A DNA stretch of 64,000 bases, from contig NZ_CP108414.1 of NCBI RefSeq assembly GCF_035978755.1, positions 5,022,001 to 5,086,000 on the forward strand, given 5' to 3'. The first letter of the stretch is position 1. The number at the start of each line of letters is the position of its first letter. Shown here in pieces: positions 25,092 through 35,871 of this stretch. Origin of the DNA: Streptomyces sp. NBC_01298. Lineage in GTDB: Bacteria > Actinomycetota > Actinomycetes > Streptomycetales > Streptomycetaceae. The position numbers and the translations under genes are program-made. A model generated the notes under the pieces. The model was not told the origin of the DNA. It was given only the letters and a program-made list of their open reading frames with translations, and made no database searches.

Positions 25092-25769
25092 TCAGACGCC
25101 CTCGACCTGCGTGGGTGCCTGGAGCTCGTCCGCGTGCTCACCCGTCACCAGGTAGACCACGCGCTTGGCGACCGACACCGCGTGGTCCGCGAAGCGCTCG
25201 TAGTAGCGGCCCAGCAGGGTCACGTCGACCGCCGTCTCGATGCCGTGCTTCCAGCGGTCGTCCATCAGGTGCTGGAACAGCGTGCGGTGCAGCTGGTCCA
25301 TCTCGTCGTCGTCCTGCTCCAGCTGGAGCGCCAGGTCGACGTCCTTCGTGATGATGACCTCGGCCGCCTTCGCCATCAGCCGCTGCGCGAGCTGCCCCAT
25401 CTCCAGGATGGTCGCGTGCAGGTCCCGCGGGACCGCCGTGTCCGGGAAGCGGAGCCGGGCGAGCTTGGCCACGTGCTGCGCCAGGTCGCCGGAGCGCTCC
25501 AGGTCGGCGCTCATGCGCAGCGAGGTGACCACGATGCGCAGATCGGTGGCGACCGGCTGCTGGCGCGCGAGCAGCGCGATGGCACGGGCCTCCAGGTCGT
25601 GCTGGAGGTCGTCCACCTTCTGGTCGGCGGCGATGACGCTCTCGGCGAGCTTCAGGTCGGCGTCGAGCATGGAGGTCGTGGCCCGCCCGATGGCGGAGCC
25701 GACCAGCCGGGCCATTTCGACCAGGCCTTCACCGATCGAGTCCAGTTCCTCGTGGTACGCGTCACGCAT
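25092..25769 (-). CDS. phoU: PhoU, phosphate signalling protein
   Basis: 225 residues in two three-helix repeats, the standard PhoU fold: MRDAYHEELDSIGEGLVEMA and EMGQLAQRLMAKAAEVIITK begin the two halves. Metal-cluster helices carry E/D-x3-D patterns (ADQKVDDLQHDLE). PhoU couples the Pst transporter to the PhoR kinase and shuts the response when phosphate is plentiful. It is divergent from phoR-phoP across 222 bp that contain PhoP-box-like repeats, so PhoP probably controls it. Confidence 0.95.
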   Translation of the reverse strand: MRDAYHEELDSIGEGLVEMARLVGSAIGRATTSMLDADLKLAESVIAADQKVDDLQHDLEARAIALLARQQPVATDLRIVVTSLRMSADLERSGDLAQHVAKLARLRFPDTAVPRDLHATILEMGQLAQRLMAKAAEVIITKDVDLALQLEQDDDEMDQLHRTLFQHLMDDRWKHGIETAVDVTLLGRYYERFADHAVSVAKRVVYLVTGEHADELQAPTQVEGV

Positions 25770-25854
25770 TCTCGTGTCCCTCTCTCGACCTACTGCTACT
25801 GCCGTACTGCTGCCCGGGGCGGGCCGGTGCGGGCCATCGGCCCCACGTTGCCAC

Positions 25855-25918
25855 GGTGAACCCCGAACGCGACCGACTCCGGCATCCCAAGTGAATCAGC
25901 ACGGTCGTCAGGGTGAAC
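25855..25918. promoter_or_regulatory. PHO-box-like repeats between phoU and phoR
   Basis: On the minus strand, GTTCACC (RC of 25912-25918) and ATTCACT (RC of 25890-25896) begin exactly 22 nt (two 11-nt units) apart. A third, GTTCACC, lies at 25855-25861. PhoP of Streptomyces binds 11-nt direct repeats based on GTTCACC. Confidence 0.6.
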
Positions 25919-25991
25919 TCTGGGCGACGAGTGTTCGAGGTGCCACCCGAACGGCTGTGGAAGTGTCCTCGCACCTGCTTAACCTGGAGTC

Positions 25992-27233
25992 ATGGACGTG
26001 AACGCGGCGGTCGCCGCAGCTGCAGCGATTGCCGGTCTTTGCACCGGTGTGATCGCGATGCTGGCGTTCCGCTGGAGCGAGCGCGACCAAGCCCGCCCCA
26101 CCCGGAGCTCCATGCGCCCCGACATCAACGCGGTGCTCCCACCCGGAGTGGACACCGTCCTCTCCGTACTCCGCTCCTCCGCCGTCGTGCTCGACGAGGG
26201 GGACGCGGTGGTCAAGGCCAGCTCGGCGGCATATGCCCTCGGCCTGGTCCGCGGCGGCAAGCTGGCCGTCGAGCCCATGCTCCACATGGCCCGCGACACC
26301 CGGCGCGACGGGGAGATACGGCAGGTCGAGCTCGACCTGCCCCGGCGCGGCACCGGCCGCGGCGAGGCGCTCGCCGTCTCGGCGCGCGTCGCCCCGCTCG
26401 GCTCCCGCCTCGTGCTCCTCCTCGTGGAGGACCTCACCGAGGCCCGCCGCATCGAGGCCGTACGCCGCGACTTCGTCGCGAACGTGTCGCACGAGCTCAA
26501 GACCCCGGTCGGCGCGATCTCCCTGCTCTCCGAAGCCGTCATGGACGCCTCGGACGACCCCGAAGCGGTGCACCGCTTCGCCGGCCGCATGCAGATCGAG
26601 GCCACCCGCCTGATCAACCTCGTACAAGAACTCATCGACCTCTCCCGGGTACAGAACGACGACCCCCTGGAGGACGCGGAGCCGATGCGCGTGGACACGC
26701 TCGTGGCCGAGGCCATCGACCGCTGCCGCCACACGGCCTCCGCGAAACAGATCACCATGGCCGCCGGCGGCACCGCCGACCTGCGGGTATGGGGCAACCG
26801 GGGGCAGCTCGCGGCCGCCCTCGGAAACCTGGTCGAGAACGCCGTCAACTACAGCCCCGCCCGCACCCGCGTCGGCATCGCCGCGCGCCGGGTGACCGCA
26901 CCGGGTGGAGACTTGATCGAGATAGCCGTGACCGACCAGGGCATCGGCATCCCGGAAAAGGACCGCGAGCGCATCTTCGAACGCTTCTACCGTGTGGACC
27001 CGGCCCGCTCCCGCGCCACGGGAGGAACCGGCCTGGGCCTTGCGATCGTGAAGCACGTAGCGGCTTCGCACGGCGGGGAGGTGTCGGTCTGGAGCTCGGA
27101 GGGTCAGGGTTCCACCTTCACCCTGCGACTCCCCGAAGCGGCCGCGCCGGTCCCGGCGACGGCCTCCGCACCCGCCCACCCCCAGCTCGAACACACCGCA
27201 CCAGCCATTCCTGCCCCGGAGGTCCTTCCGTGA
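25992..27233 (+). CDS. phoR: PhoR (SenX3-type) sensor histidine kinase
   Basis: 413 residues. A single N-terminal membrane segment (AVAAAAAIAGLCTGVIAMLA) is followed by a PAS-like region, then the phosphohistidine box DFVANVSHELKTPVGAISL and the ATPase boxes N (LGNLVENAVNYSP), G1 (VTDQGIGIPEKD), F (RIFERFYRV) and G2 (GGTGLGLAIVKH). It phosphorylates PhoP when phosphate is low. The stop overlaps the phoP start by four bases, so the pair is translationally coupled. The C-terminal 30 residues are Ala/Pro-rich and dispensable in appearance. Confidence 0.95.
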   Translation: MDVNAAVAAAAAIAGLCTGVIAMLAFRWSERDQARPTRSSMRPDINAVLPPGVDTVLSVLRSSAVVLDEGDAVVKASSAAYALGLVRGGKLAVEPMLHMARDTRRDGEIRQVELDLPRRGTGRGEALAVSARVAPLGSRLVLLLVEDLTEARRIEAVRRDFVANVSHELKTPVGAISLLSEAVMDASDDPEAVHRFAGRMQIEATRLINLVQELIDLSRVQNDDPLEDAEPMRVDTLVAEAIDRCRHTASAKQITMAAGGTADLRVWGNRGQLAAALGNLVENAVNYSPARTRVGIAARRVTAPGGDLIEIAVTDQGIGIPEKDRERIFERFYRVDPARSRATGGTGLGLAIVKHVAASHGGEVSVWSSEGQGSTFTLRLPEAAAPVPATASAPAHPQLEHTAPAIPAPEVLP

Positions 27234-27910
27234 CCCGAGTGCTCGTCGTCGAGGATGAGGAATCCTTCAGCGACGCCCTGTCCTACATGCTCCGCAAGGA
27301 GGGCTTCGAGGTCGCGATCGCCGCGACCGGGCCCGACGGGCTGGACGAGTTCGAGCGCAACGGCGCCGACCTCGTCCTCCTCGACCTGATGCTCCCCGGC
27401 CTGCCCGGCACGGAGGTCTGCCGGCAGCTGCGAGGCCGCTCCAACGTCCCCGTGATCATGGTGACCGCCAAGGACAGCGAGATCGACAAGGTCGTCGGGC
27501 TGGAGATAGGAGCCGACGACTACGTCACGAAGCCCTTCTCCTCGCGGGAGCTGGTCGCCCGCATCCGCGCGGTCCTGCGCCGCCGCGGCGAGCCGGAAGA
27601 GGTCACCCCGGCCGCCCTGGAAGCGGGCCCCGTCCGGATGGACGTCGACCGCCACGTGGTCACCGTCGCCGGAGCCAAGGTGGACCTCCCGCTGAAGGAG
27701 TTCGACCTGCTGGAGATGCTGCTGCGCAACGCGGGCCGCGTACTGACCCGCATGCAGCTCATCGACCGGGTCTGGGGCGCCGACTACGTCGGCGACACCA
27801 AGACCCTCGACGTCCACGTCAAGCGCCTGCGCGCCAAGATCGAGCCGGACCCGGGCGCGCCCCGCTACCTGGTCACGGTCCGAGGCCTCGGCTACAAGTT
27901 CGAGCCGTAA
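27230..27910 (+). CDS. phoP: PhoP (RegX3-type) response regulator
   Basis: 226 residues of the OmpR family. The receiver has the acidic pair in VVEDEESF, the phospho-Asp in LVLLDLMLPGLPG, Thr/Ala in VTAKDSE and Lys in YVTKPFSS. The winged helix ends DTKTLDVHVKRLRAKIEPDP and GLGYKFEP. Phosphorylated PhoP activates pst and pho genes and represses nitrogen and antibiotic genes in S. coelicolor. GTG 27230 overlaps the phoR stop. A bidirectional hairpin terminator lies 130 bp downstream. Confidence 0.96.
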   Translation: MTRVLVVEDEESFSDALSYMLRKEGFEVAIAATGPDGLDEFERNGADLVLLDLMLPGLPGTEVCRQLRGRSNVPVIMVTAKDSEIDKVVGLEIGADDYVTKPFSSRELVARIRAVLRRRGEPEEVTPAALEAGPVRMDVDRHVVTVAGAKVDLPLKEFDLLEMLLRNAGRVLTRMQLIDRVWGADYVGDTKTLDVHVKRLRAKIEPDPGAPRYLVTVRGLGYKFEP

Positions 27911-28041
27911 ACCGTAGACGGAGGGCCCCGGGCCCTTCCCGTCGCCGGTCGGAGGCCGGCGCAGCGTCCCGAAGCCCGGGAGGCCCCTAGGGGCCGAGCG
28001 GTGCGAGGGGCGCGTGTGGGAGGTGCCCGGCCCGGAACACG

Positions 28042-28082
28042 GGAACGGCCCCCGTCCGCATCGAGCGGACGGGGGCCGTTCC
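28042..28082. terminator. Bidirectional terminator between phoP and the lipoprotein gene
   Basis: Perfect 18-bp arms (28042-28059 / 28065-28082) with a 5-nt loop between convergent genes. Confidence 0.92.
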
Positions 28083-28112
28083 TGTGGAGTGCTGCGTACG
28101 GTGCTTCGCGCC

Positions 28113-28775
28113 TCAGTGGCCGGCGGAGGCGGACGCGGAGGCCGACGCGGACCCGGAGGGGGATCCGGACGGGCTGCCCGCGGGCGAGCCCGAGGGGGAA
28201 CCGGACGGCGCGCCCGAGGGGGCGCCCGAGGGGCTGCCCGACGGGGTGGCGCCCGGGACGACCGCCACGGCGGTCGGGCCGTAGCCCTCGTACATGCCGG
28301 TGGCCGGTACGACGAAGGCGTCCAGCTCCACGTCACCCGAGGTGCTCAGCTGGAAGACGATCTTCTGGACGTTGCCGTCCATGAGGGAGTCGCCGCCCGC
28401 GATCACGGCGGAGGCGTTGCCCTTTCCGCCGAGGAGGACGGAACCGCCGGCCGGGATGACCACCTTGGAGCCGCTGCCCGCGGGCTTCAGCGTCACGGTG
28501 CCCTTGCCACCCGGAAGGGTGATGGCGTCGAGCGTCTGCTCCTTGGTGCCGTTGTTGAACACCGTCGCGGAGACCGCGGCCGGGCCCTTCTTGTCCTTCT
28601 CCTGGGTGATCACCAGAGCGTTCTGGACCTTGATGTCGCCCTTGGTGACGGCGGCGTTGTCCGGCTTGACCTGGAGAGTCGGCGCGTCATGGCCGGCGGC
28701 GCAGGCGCCCAGCGAGACGAGCGAGAAGGCGACGGCGGTGGCGGCGAGGGCGCCGCGTCGAAGGCTGCGGCTCAC
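28113..28775 (-). CDS. Lipoprotein with PCu(A)C/DUF461-like domain and Ser/Pro-rich tail
   Basis: 220 residues. The signal peptide ends in the lipobox L-G-A-C (residues ~22-25, VSLGACAAG). The mature beta-rich domain (residues ~30-165: ALVITQEKDKKGPAAVSATVF, GSSVLL-type strands) resembles the DUF461/YcnI-like copper chaperone family, but the copper-binding Met/His set is not evident. The C-terminal ~50 residues are repeats of S-G-S-P/A-P, likely disordered. It lies downstream of phoP in convergent orientation, as SCO4231 does in S. coelicolor (from memory). Role unknown. Confidence 0.85.
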   Translation of the reverse strand: MSRSLRRGALAATAVAFSLVSLGACAAGHDAPTLQVKPDNAAVTKGDIKVQNALVITQEKDKKGPAAVSATVFNNGTKEQTLDAITLPGGKGTVTLKPAGSGSKVVIPAGGSVLLGGKGNASAVIAGGDSLMDGNVQKIVFQLSTSGDVELDAFVVPATGMYEGYGPTAVAVVPGATPSGSPSGAPSGAPSGSPSGSPAGSPSGSPSGSASASASASAGH

Positions 28776-29003
28776 GGGGGAGGCAACTCCTTGGACGAAC
28801 GGAACGGAAGGGTGGACGCCTCGGAGCGGCGAAGTAAAGCCGCTCTAAGGATGTGTCAGCGCGCTTAGGTTACCGAGCCGCCGCCCCGCCCCCGCACCCG
28901 ACCCTCCGCAGTGTGGGCCCGGGCCCCGCGCGGGCTCCCGCCCCTGCTCCCGCCGCTGCCGTCACGGTGCCGTCGGGTCCGGGTGATCTTTCATTCGCAT
29001 AAG

Positions 29004-29023
29004 GCCCGCTCGCAAAGGCGGGC
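29004..29023. repeat. Small hairpin in the 612-bp gap before carD
   Basis: GCCCGC / GCGGGC arms near 29004-29023. The gap 28776-29387 otherwise shows no gene; it holds the lipoprotein promoter, a direct repeat (next entry) and the carD 5' region. Confidence 0.4.
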
Positions 29024-29030
29024 GGGGCTC

Positions 29031-29085
29031 CGGTGATCAATTTCCGGATTTCATCGAACACCGCCCGGTGATCAATTCCGGGATT
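29031..29085. repeat. 20-bp direct repeat CGGTGATCAATTYCSGGATT, two copies 35 bp apart
   Basis: Copies at 29031-29050 and 29066-29085 differ at two positions, each containing TGATCA. Confidence 0.8.
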
Positions 29086-29387
29086 GGGCCGGAACGGACC
29101 CGTACGGGTGGCCGCCAGTCGAACGGAGCAGTTCGGTTTCCGGCCCCCGAAACCGTCAAAACGGGACGTAGGTCACATCGTCGGGGCTCCCGGGCAGGTG
29201 TAACGTAGCCGTTTCGCCCGGTCCGCGCAGCGCCTCCGACCTGCGAATACCGTCTTCAGCGGGCCTCTCCCAGCACGTTCCTGTCGCTGTTGTCAAGCCC
29301 TGAGATGTGCCCTGACCTGCGAAAACGCCATTCATAACGGTCGATTCTCGTGTTACCCTGGATAGCCACGGAAGGGGTACCTGTCAC

Positions 29388-29870
29388 ATGACGTTCAAGG
29401 TTGGCGACACCGTGGTCTATCCCCATCACGGGGCCGCGCTGATCGAGGCTATCGAAACTCGCCAGATCAAAGGCGTGGACAAGACCTACTTGGTGCTCAA
29501 GGTCGCGCAGGGTGACCTGACTGTTCGCGTACCTGCGGACAACGCGGAGTTCGTGGGCGTTCGCGACGTAGTCGGCCAGGACGGGCTGGACCGGGTCTTC
29601 GAGGTGCTTCGCGCACCGTATGCAGAAGAGCCGACGAACTGGTCCCGGCGCTACAAGGCAAATCTGGAAAAGCTCGCTTCTGGCGATGTCATCAAGGTCG
29701 CCGAAGTCGTGCGTGACCTGTGGCGTCGTGAGCGTGAGCGTGGGCTCTCCGCAGGGGAGAAGCGCATGCTCGCGAAGGCGCGTCAGATCCTGGTGAGCGA
29801 GCTCGCGCTCGCCGAGAACACCAACGAGGACAAGGCCGAGGCCCTCCTCGACGAAGTGCTCGCGTCCTGA
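29388..29870 (+). CDS. carD: CarD/CdnL family RNA-polymerase-binding regulator
   Basis: 160 residues. The N-terminal RNA-polymerase-interaction Tudor-like domain is [20 protein letters not shown] and [20 protein letters not shown]. The C-terminal helical DNA-binding domain has the Trp that wedges the promoter upstream edge in the [23 protein letters not shown] region. CarD stabilises the open complex and is essential in mycobacteria. GGAAGG precedes ATG 29388. It is followed by ispD, as in many actinobacteria, after a 325-bp gap with degenerate repeats. Confidence 0.96.
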   Translation: MTFKVGDTVVYPHHGAALIEAIETRQIKGVDKTYLVLKVAQGDLTVRVPADNAEFVGVRDVVGQDGLDRVFEVLRAPYAEEPTNWSRRYKANLEKLASGDVIKVAEVVRDLWRRERERGLSAGEKRMLAKARQILVSELALAENTNEDKAEALLDEVLAS

Positions 29871-29988
29871 CGCGATCATTCGTGCGCTTTGTCGTACACA
29901 GTTGTGCCGCGGTGCCCGCTGACAAGGAGACTTGTTGCCGGGCGCTGCGGCATGTCTGCACCCATGTCTGAAAACATTTCGGCCTGAA

Positions 29989-30076
29989 AACGTCCCTGCC
30001 CGAACGCACCCAGTCCGAAACGCCCCAGCCTGAAGCACCTGCCTGAAACACCTCAGCCCGAAACGTCCCACTGGCG
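29989..30076. repeat. Degenerate ~15-bp tandem repeat CCTGAAACRCCYCAG
   Basis: Five or six units between carD and ispD. No gene is seen in the 325-bp gap 29871-30195. Confidence 0.7.
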
Positions 30077-30195
30077 TACCGGGTCCGGGCAGCCGACTCG
30101 ACCGGTCGTCACGGAAGGGGCGAGGGCGTCGCACCCGGCACGCTTCAGGCCATACCCATGTCGGCCGAAGTCACAAACCTGGCTCGGAGCTACTG

Positions 30196-30951
30196 ATGTC
30201 TGACGAATCGCGCCCCCACCGCACCGCCGCGGTGATCCCGGCCGCCGGCCGCGGGGTCCGTCTCGGTCCCGGCGCCCCCAAGGCCCTGCGGACCCTGGCC
30301 GGCACCCCCATGCTCATCCACGCCGTCCGCGCCATGGCGCGCTCCCGTGCGATCTCCCTCGTCGTCGTCGTGGCCCCGGCCGACGGCACCGCCGAGGTGC
30401 GCCGGCTGATCGACGAGCACGCCCTGCCCGAGCGCACCGAGATCCTGGTCGTCCCCGGCGGGGAGACCCGGCAGGAATCCGTACGCGCGGGCCTGGACGC
30501 CCTCCCGGCCGACATCACGGCCGTCCTCATCCACGACGCGGCCCGCCCCCTGGTCCCCGTCGACACCGTCGACTCCGTCGTCGAGGCCGTCCGCGACGGC
30601 GCGCCCGCCGTCGTCCCCGCGCTGCCCCTGGCCGACACCGTCAAGGAGGTCGAGCCCGGCAGGCCCGGCGAGCCCGAACCGGTCGTCGCCACCCCCGTAC
30701 GGGCCCGGCTGCGCGCCGTACAGACCCCGCAGGGCTTCGACCTGGCCACGCTGCGCCTCGCGCACGAAAAGCTGGCCCGACTCAGTGGCGACGGCGAGGG
30801 CGCCACGGACGACGCCGGCATGGTGGAACAACTCGGCGTCACCGTCGTGGTGGTCCCCGGCCACGAAGAGGCCTTCAAGGTCACCCGCCCGCTCGACCTG
30901 GTCCTCGCCGAGGCCGTACTCGCCCGCCGGAGGGCCACCGATGCCTACTAG
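30196..30951 (+). CDS. ispD: 2-C-methyl-D-erythritol 4-phosphate cytidylyltransferase
   Basis: 251 residues. It makes CDP-ME in the MEP pathway to isoprenoids. The CTP-binding signature is [20 protein letters not shown] (residues ~7-26), the Arg/Asp loop [14 protein letters not shown] and the T-P-Q-G-F motif in [13 protein letters not shown] 30196 has a GGAGC site. The ispF start lies 11 bp inside its end, so the pair is coupled, an arrangement typical of Streptomyces. Confidence 0.95.
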   Translation: MSDESRPHRTAAVIPAAGRGVRLGPGAPKALRTLAGTPMLIHAVRAMARSRAISLVVVVAPADGTAEVRRLIDEHALPERTEILVVPGGETRQESVRAGLDALPADITAVLIHDAARPLVPVDTVDSVVEAVRDGAPAVVPALPLADTVKEVEPGRPGEPEPVVATPVRARLRAVQTPQGFDLATLRLAHEKLARLSGDGEGATDDAGMVEQLGVTVVVVPGHEEAFKVTRPLDLVLAEAVLARRRATDAY

Positions 30952-31471
30952 CCCCGCAACCGATTCCGCCCCCGCCGCCCCCGCGGCCCCGCTGATCCCG
31001 CTCGTCGGCATCGGCACCGACGTGCACGCCTTCGAGACCGGCCGCGAGCTGTGGTGCGCCGGCCTGCTCTGGGAGGGCGAGGACGGCCTCGCCGGGCACT
31101 CCGACGGGGACGTCGCCGCGCACGCCGCCTGCGACGCCCTCTTCTCCGCCGCCGGCGTCGGCGACCTCGGCGCGCACTTCGGCACCTCCCGCCCCGAGTG
31201 GTCCGGCGCCGCCGGAGTCACCCTTCTGGCGGAAGCCGCCCGGATCGTCCGCGCCGAGGGCTTCGAGATCGGCAACATCGCCATCCAGGTGATCGGCGTA
31301 CGCCCGAAGATCGGCAAGCGGCGCGAAGAGGCACAGAAGGCGCTCGCCGCCGCGGCGGGCGCCCCCGTCTCCGTGTCGGGCACCACCACCGACGGACTGG
31401 GCCTCACCGGCCGCGCCGAAGGCCTCGCCGCCATCGCCACGGCCCTCGTCTACCGGACGAACCGGGCCTAG
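30941..31471 (+). CDS. ispF: 2-C-methyl-D-erythritol 2,4-cyclodiphosphate synthase
   Basis: 176 residues from ATG 30941 (CGGAGG 8 nt upstream; overlaps ispD by 11 bp). It cyclises CDP-MEP to MEcPP with loss of CMP. Zn-binding G-I-G-T-D-V-H-A-F and H in [11 protein letters not shown] are present. The C-terminal motif usually T-T-T-E-x-L-G-F reads [19 protein letters not shown], a conservative Glu-to-Asp change. An N-terminal Ala/Pro extension of ~18 residues precedes the domain. cysS follows 105 bp later. Confidence 0.94.
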   Translation: MPTSPATDSAPAAPAAPLIPLVGIGTDVHAFETGRELWCAGLLWEGEDGLAGHSDGDVAAHAACDALFSAAGVGDLGAHFGTSRPEWSGAAGVTLLAEAARIVRAEGFEIGNIAIQVIGVRPKIGKRREEAQKALAAAAGAPVSVSGTTTDGLGLTGRAEGLAAIATALVYRTNRA

Positions 31472-31576
31472 TACCCCGTACGGATACACCCCTCCCGCAG
31501 TTCCTCGCCAACAAAGCGGGCCCCGCGTGCCGAAAGGGTCGCGGGGCACTGCTACAGGCGCACTACCCTGGATGCC

Positions 31577-32974
<1,398 letters not shown>

Positions 32975-33100
32975 GCGCGTACCCCCGAGAGGTCTCCCGG
33001 AGCCGTCCGACTGGCGGACTCGGATTGGGCCGCCCGGCGATCCGGGCGGCACACTCTTCATACGTACATATCGCAGCACCAACGAAATCAGGTAGAGGTC

Positions 33101-34072
33101 ATGGCCGGGAACAGCCAGCGCAGGAACCGCCGCACGTCCAACAAGAAGGGCGCGACGGTCGGCAGCGGTGGCCAGCGGCGCAAGGGCCTCGAAGGCAAGG
33201 GCCCCACGCCCAAGGCCGAGGACCGCAAGAAGCACAAGGCCAACCGCATCAGCAACGCCATGGCCCGCCAGGCCGCCAAGCGCCGCCCGGCCCCCCGCCG
33301 CGGCGGCCCCAAGGGCACCAGCGAGATGGTCGTCGGCCGCAACCCGGTCTTCGAGGCACTGCGCGACGGCGTACCCGCCGTCACCCTGTACGTCCAGCAG
33401 TTCATCGACAACGACGAGCGCGTCCGCGAAGCCCTCCAGCTCGCGGCCGAGCGCGGCAACATCAACCTGATGGAAGCCCCGCGCCCCGAGCTCGACCGCC
33501 TCACCAACGGGCTCAACCACCAGGGCATGGTCCTCCAGGTCCCGCCGTACGAGTACGCGCTCCCGGACGAGCTCACCGCCGCCGCGTACGACAACGGCGA
33601 GGACCCCCTCATCGTCGCCCTCGACGGGATCACCGACCCCCGCAACCTCGGCGCGATCATCCGCTCCGTCTCCGCCTTCGGCGGCCACGGCGTGGTCGTT
33701 CCCGAGCGCCGCGCCGCCAGCATGACCGCCGGCGCCTGGAAGTCCTCGGCCGGCACCGCGGCCCGTACCCCGGTCTCGCGCGTCACCAACCTGACCCGCG
33801 CCATCCAGGACTACAAGAAGGAAGGCATCACCATCGTCGGCCTCGCCGCCGAGGGCACCCACGAGGTGCACGAGCTCGAGGCGCTGGGCGGCCCCGTCGT
33901 CATCGTCGTCGGCTCCGAGGGCAAGGGCCTCGGCCGGCTCGTCGGCGAGAACTGCGACTACCTCGTGCGCATCCCGATGCCGGGCGGCGCCGAGTCGCTC
34001 AACGCCGGTGTCGCCGCGGGCGTCGTCCTCTACGAGGCGGCCCGCCGCCGCGCCACCCGCGGCCGCGTCTGA
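33101..34072 (+). CDS. rlmB: 23S rRNA 2'-O-methyltransferase (SpoU/TrmH family, RlmB-type)
   Basis: 323 residues. A ~70-residue basic N-terminus ([20 protein letters not shown]) precedes a substrate-binding domain ([14 protein letters not shown]) and the SPOUT knot. Motif 1 is [20 protein letters not shown], motif 2 [13 protein letters not shown] and motif 3 [20 protein letters not shown], where RlmB has N-V-S-V-A. It methylates a ribose of 23S rRNA, probably G2251; the exact site is inferred from family. A terminator follows. Confidence 0.9.
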   Translation: MAGNSQRRNRRTSNKKGATVGSGGQRRKGLEGKGPTPKAEDRKKHKANRISNAMARQAAKRRPAPRRGGPKGTSEMVVGRNPVFEALRDGVPAVTLYVQQFIDNDERVREALQLAAERGNINLMEAPRPELDRLTNGLNHQGMVLQVPPYEYALPDELTAAAYDNGEDPLIVALDGITDPRNLGAIIRSVSAFGGHGVVVPERRAASMTAGAWKSSAGTAARTPVSRVTNLTRAIQDYKKEGITIVGLAAEGTHEVHELEALGGPVVIVVGSEGKGLGRLVGENCDYLVRIPMPGGAESLNAGVAAGVVLYEAARRRATRGRV

Positions 34073-34118
34073 GCCGCCGCTTGATCCACTTGGCTCACCG
34101 GGCGTGACCCGTGAGCGT

Positions 34119-34147
34119 GCCACCCCGCCCCTTACGGGCGGGGTGGC
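34119..34147 (+). terminator. Hairpin terminator after the SpoU methylase
   Basis: Perfect 12-bp arms GCCACCCCGCCC / GGGCGGGGTGGC with a 5-nt loop, T-containing tail. Confidence 0.88.
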
Positions 34148-34216
34148 TTGATTTGACGGGTCTCGGACACATCCCTGATGTCAAGGCAGTGTCCTAAACA
34201 CTCATCACTCGGTTAG

Positions 34217-35782
34217 ATGAGTGTGGACACCAGAACGCCAGGGTTCGACGACCAGCCCGCGCTGAGCATGGTCAAGGTGCCGTGCGACCCCGCACAGGTC
34301 ATCGTCAACCACGCCAGCTTCCGCGTGCGGCTCGCACCGAGCCCCAGCGCGCGTCCCAGGCCCTCCGGCGCCCCGGGGCTCGCCCCGGCACTCGGCGGAG
34401 CCCTCGCGGCCGCCGGAGCGGGCGCCGCCCGCCGCCGCCCCGTCGTCTGGAGCGGCAAGTCCGCCCCCGGCGACGCCGCCGCCAGCGCCGCCATGGGCGG
34501 CCTGCTCCAAGCCGTACGCGACCACGGGCGCGCCCACGACGGCCACGCGGAGTACGACGGCGGCGCCACCCAGACCATCCCGCGCGTCGACCTCGCCCAC
34601 GACCTCGCGGACGACACCCTCGCCACGCCGACCGTCATCGGCCAGCGCTCGTACGGCGACCCCGACGAAACCGACACCCGGCTCCAGCCCGTGGTGGGAG
34701 GCCTCTCCCACCCCCACGAGGCCTACGACGCCGCCCACTCCGAAGGCACCGGATCCGCGGACTCCCGCCGGGCCCAGGGCGACGCCCGCGCGCAGGCCTC
34801 GTACTACCCCGGCCGCCGCATGAACCTCGGCGTCGTGCTGCTCCCGCTGCGCGTCTTCCTCGGCTTCATCTCCATCTACGCCGGCATGGGCAAACTGTGC
34901 GACCCCGTCTACTTCGACGGCGGCGAACGCGGCTCCATGGTCACCTGGCTGCACACCCTGCAGCCGTGGGCCCTCGCCGAACCGCTCCGCGACTTCGCGC
35001 TGGCCCACCCCGTCGGCGCCGGACTCAGCGTGGCCTTCCTCCAGGTCATCGTGGGCGTCCTCACGGTCTTCGGCCTGTGGCAGCGGTTCGCCGCCTGCTT
35101 CGGCGCACTGCTCTCCGCCGCGCTGCTGATGACGGTGAGCTGGAAGACCGTCCCCGCCTACGACGCCCCCGACATCATCTACCTCGCCGCCTGGAGCCCA
35201 CTGATCATCGCCGGCGCCCCCGTCTACTCCCTCGACGGCCGCCTCGCCGGCGAGGCCTGGCGCACCCTGGGCCCCCGCTCCGAAGTCTGGCGGCTGCGCC
35301 GCCGGGTCCTGCGCCGCGGGGCCGTCATGGCCGGCGTCATCTGCGGACTCACCCTCCTCATCGGCTCGCTCCTCGGCGGCGCCGTCCGCTCCACCACCGT
35401 CGTCACCGTCCCCGGACCGGGCGAGGCCCCGAGCAACTACCTGCCCGGGCGGCCCCTGCCGAGCACCTCCAAGCAACTGCAGCCCGCACGCCCCACCTCC
35501 CCGAAGCAGGCCGCGAAGCCCTCGGCCGGACCCTCCTCCCCGGCCGCCAAGACCGGTCGCACGGCCGCCGGTTCGAGCTCCCCGACCGCCGGCTCCGGCT
35601 CGCCCAGCGCGACCCGCGGTACCACCAGCGGCACCAAGACCCCGCGCAGCACCCCCCGCCAGTCCACCCCGCAGAAGCCCCCGGCCACCTCCACGGGAAC
35701 GAGCGGCGGCGGCTCCACCGGAGGCGCGGGCAGCACCGCGCCGAAGAAGCCCGACCTGCTGGGCGGACTGCTCGGCGGCTGA
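34217..35782 (+). CDS. DoxX-family membrane protein with long disordered termini
   Basis: 521 residues. The central ~150 residues (~205-370) are the four-helix DoxX domain: GVVLLPLRVFLGFISIYAG, VAFLQVIVGVLTVFGLWQRF, FGALLSAALLMTV and IIYLAAWSPLIIAG. A ~200-residue charged N-terminal region and a ~120-residue Ser/Thr/Pro/Lys-rich tail surround it. The family includes mycobacterial DoxX, part of a membrane thiol-redox complex with SodA and a sulfurtransferase; the link here is only family-based. ATG 34217 begins MSVDTRTPGF. A hairpin terminator follows. Confidence 0.88.
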   Translation: MSVDTRTPGFDDQPALSMVKVPCDPAQVIVNHASFRVRLAPSPSARPRPSGAPGLAPALGGALAAAGAGAARRRPVVWSGKSAPGDAAASAAMGGLLQAVRDHGRAHDGHAEYDGGATQTIPRVDLAHDLADDTLATPTVIGQRSYGDPDETDTRLQPVVGGLSHPHEAYDAAHSEGTGSADSRRAQGDARAQASYYPGRRMNLGVVLLPLRVFLGFISIYAGMGKLCDPVYFDGGERGSMVTWLHTLQPWALAEPLRDFALAHPVGAGLSVAFLQVIVGVLTVFGLWQRFAACFGALLSAALLMTVSWKTVPAYDAPDIIYLAAWSPLIIAGAPVYSLDGRLAGEAWRTLGPRSEVWRLRRRVLRRGAVMAGVICGLTLLIGSLLGGAVRSTTVVTVPGPGEAPSNYLPGRPLPSTSKQLQPARPTSPKQAAKPSAGPSSPAAKTGRTAAGSSSPTAGSGSPSATRGTTSGTKTPRSTPRQSTPQKPPATSTGTSGGGSTGGAGSTAPKKPDLLGGLLGG

Positions 35783-35810
35783 CGGACGCCGCGGGGGAGC
35801 GGCCACACGG

Positions 35811-35848
35811 TGAAGGGCCCGGCACGCGAAAGCGTGCCGGGCCCTTCA
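35811..35848. terminator. Bidirectional terminator
   Basis: Perfect 17-bp arms with a GAAA tetraloop (35811-35827 / 35832-35848), between convergent genes. Confidence 0.93.
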
Positions 35849-35871
35849 GCGCGTACGGGGCCAGAACGCCC

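Noticed and set aside
28870..29061. 63-codon minus-strand ORF (MFDEIRKLITG...)
   Set aside because: No clear ribosome site, GC-rich low-complexity tail, and it overlaps the 20-bp direct repeat; not supported as a gene.
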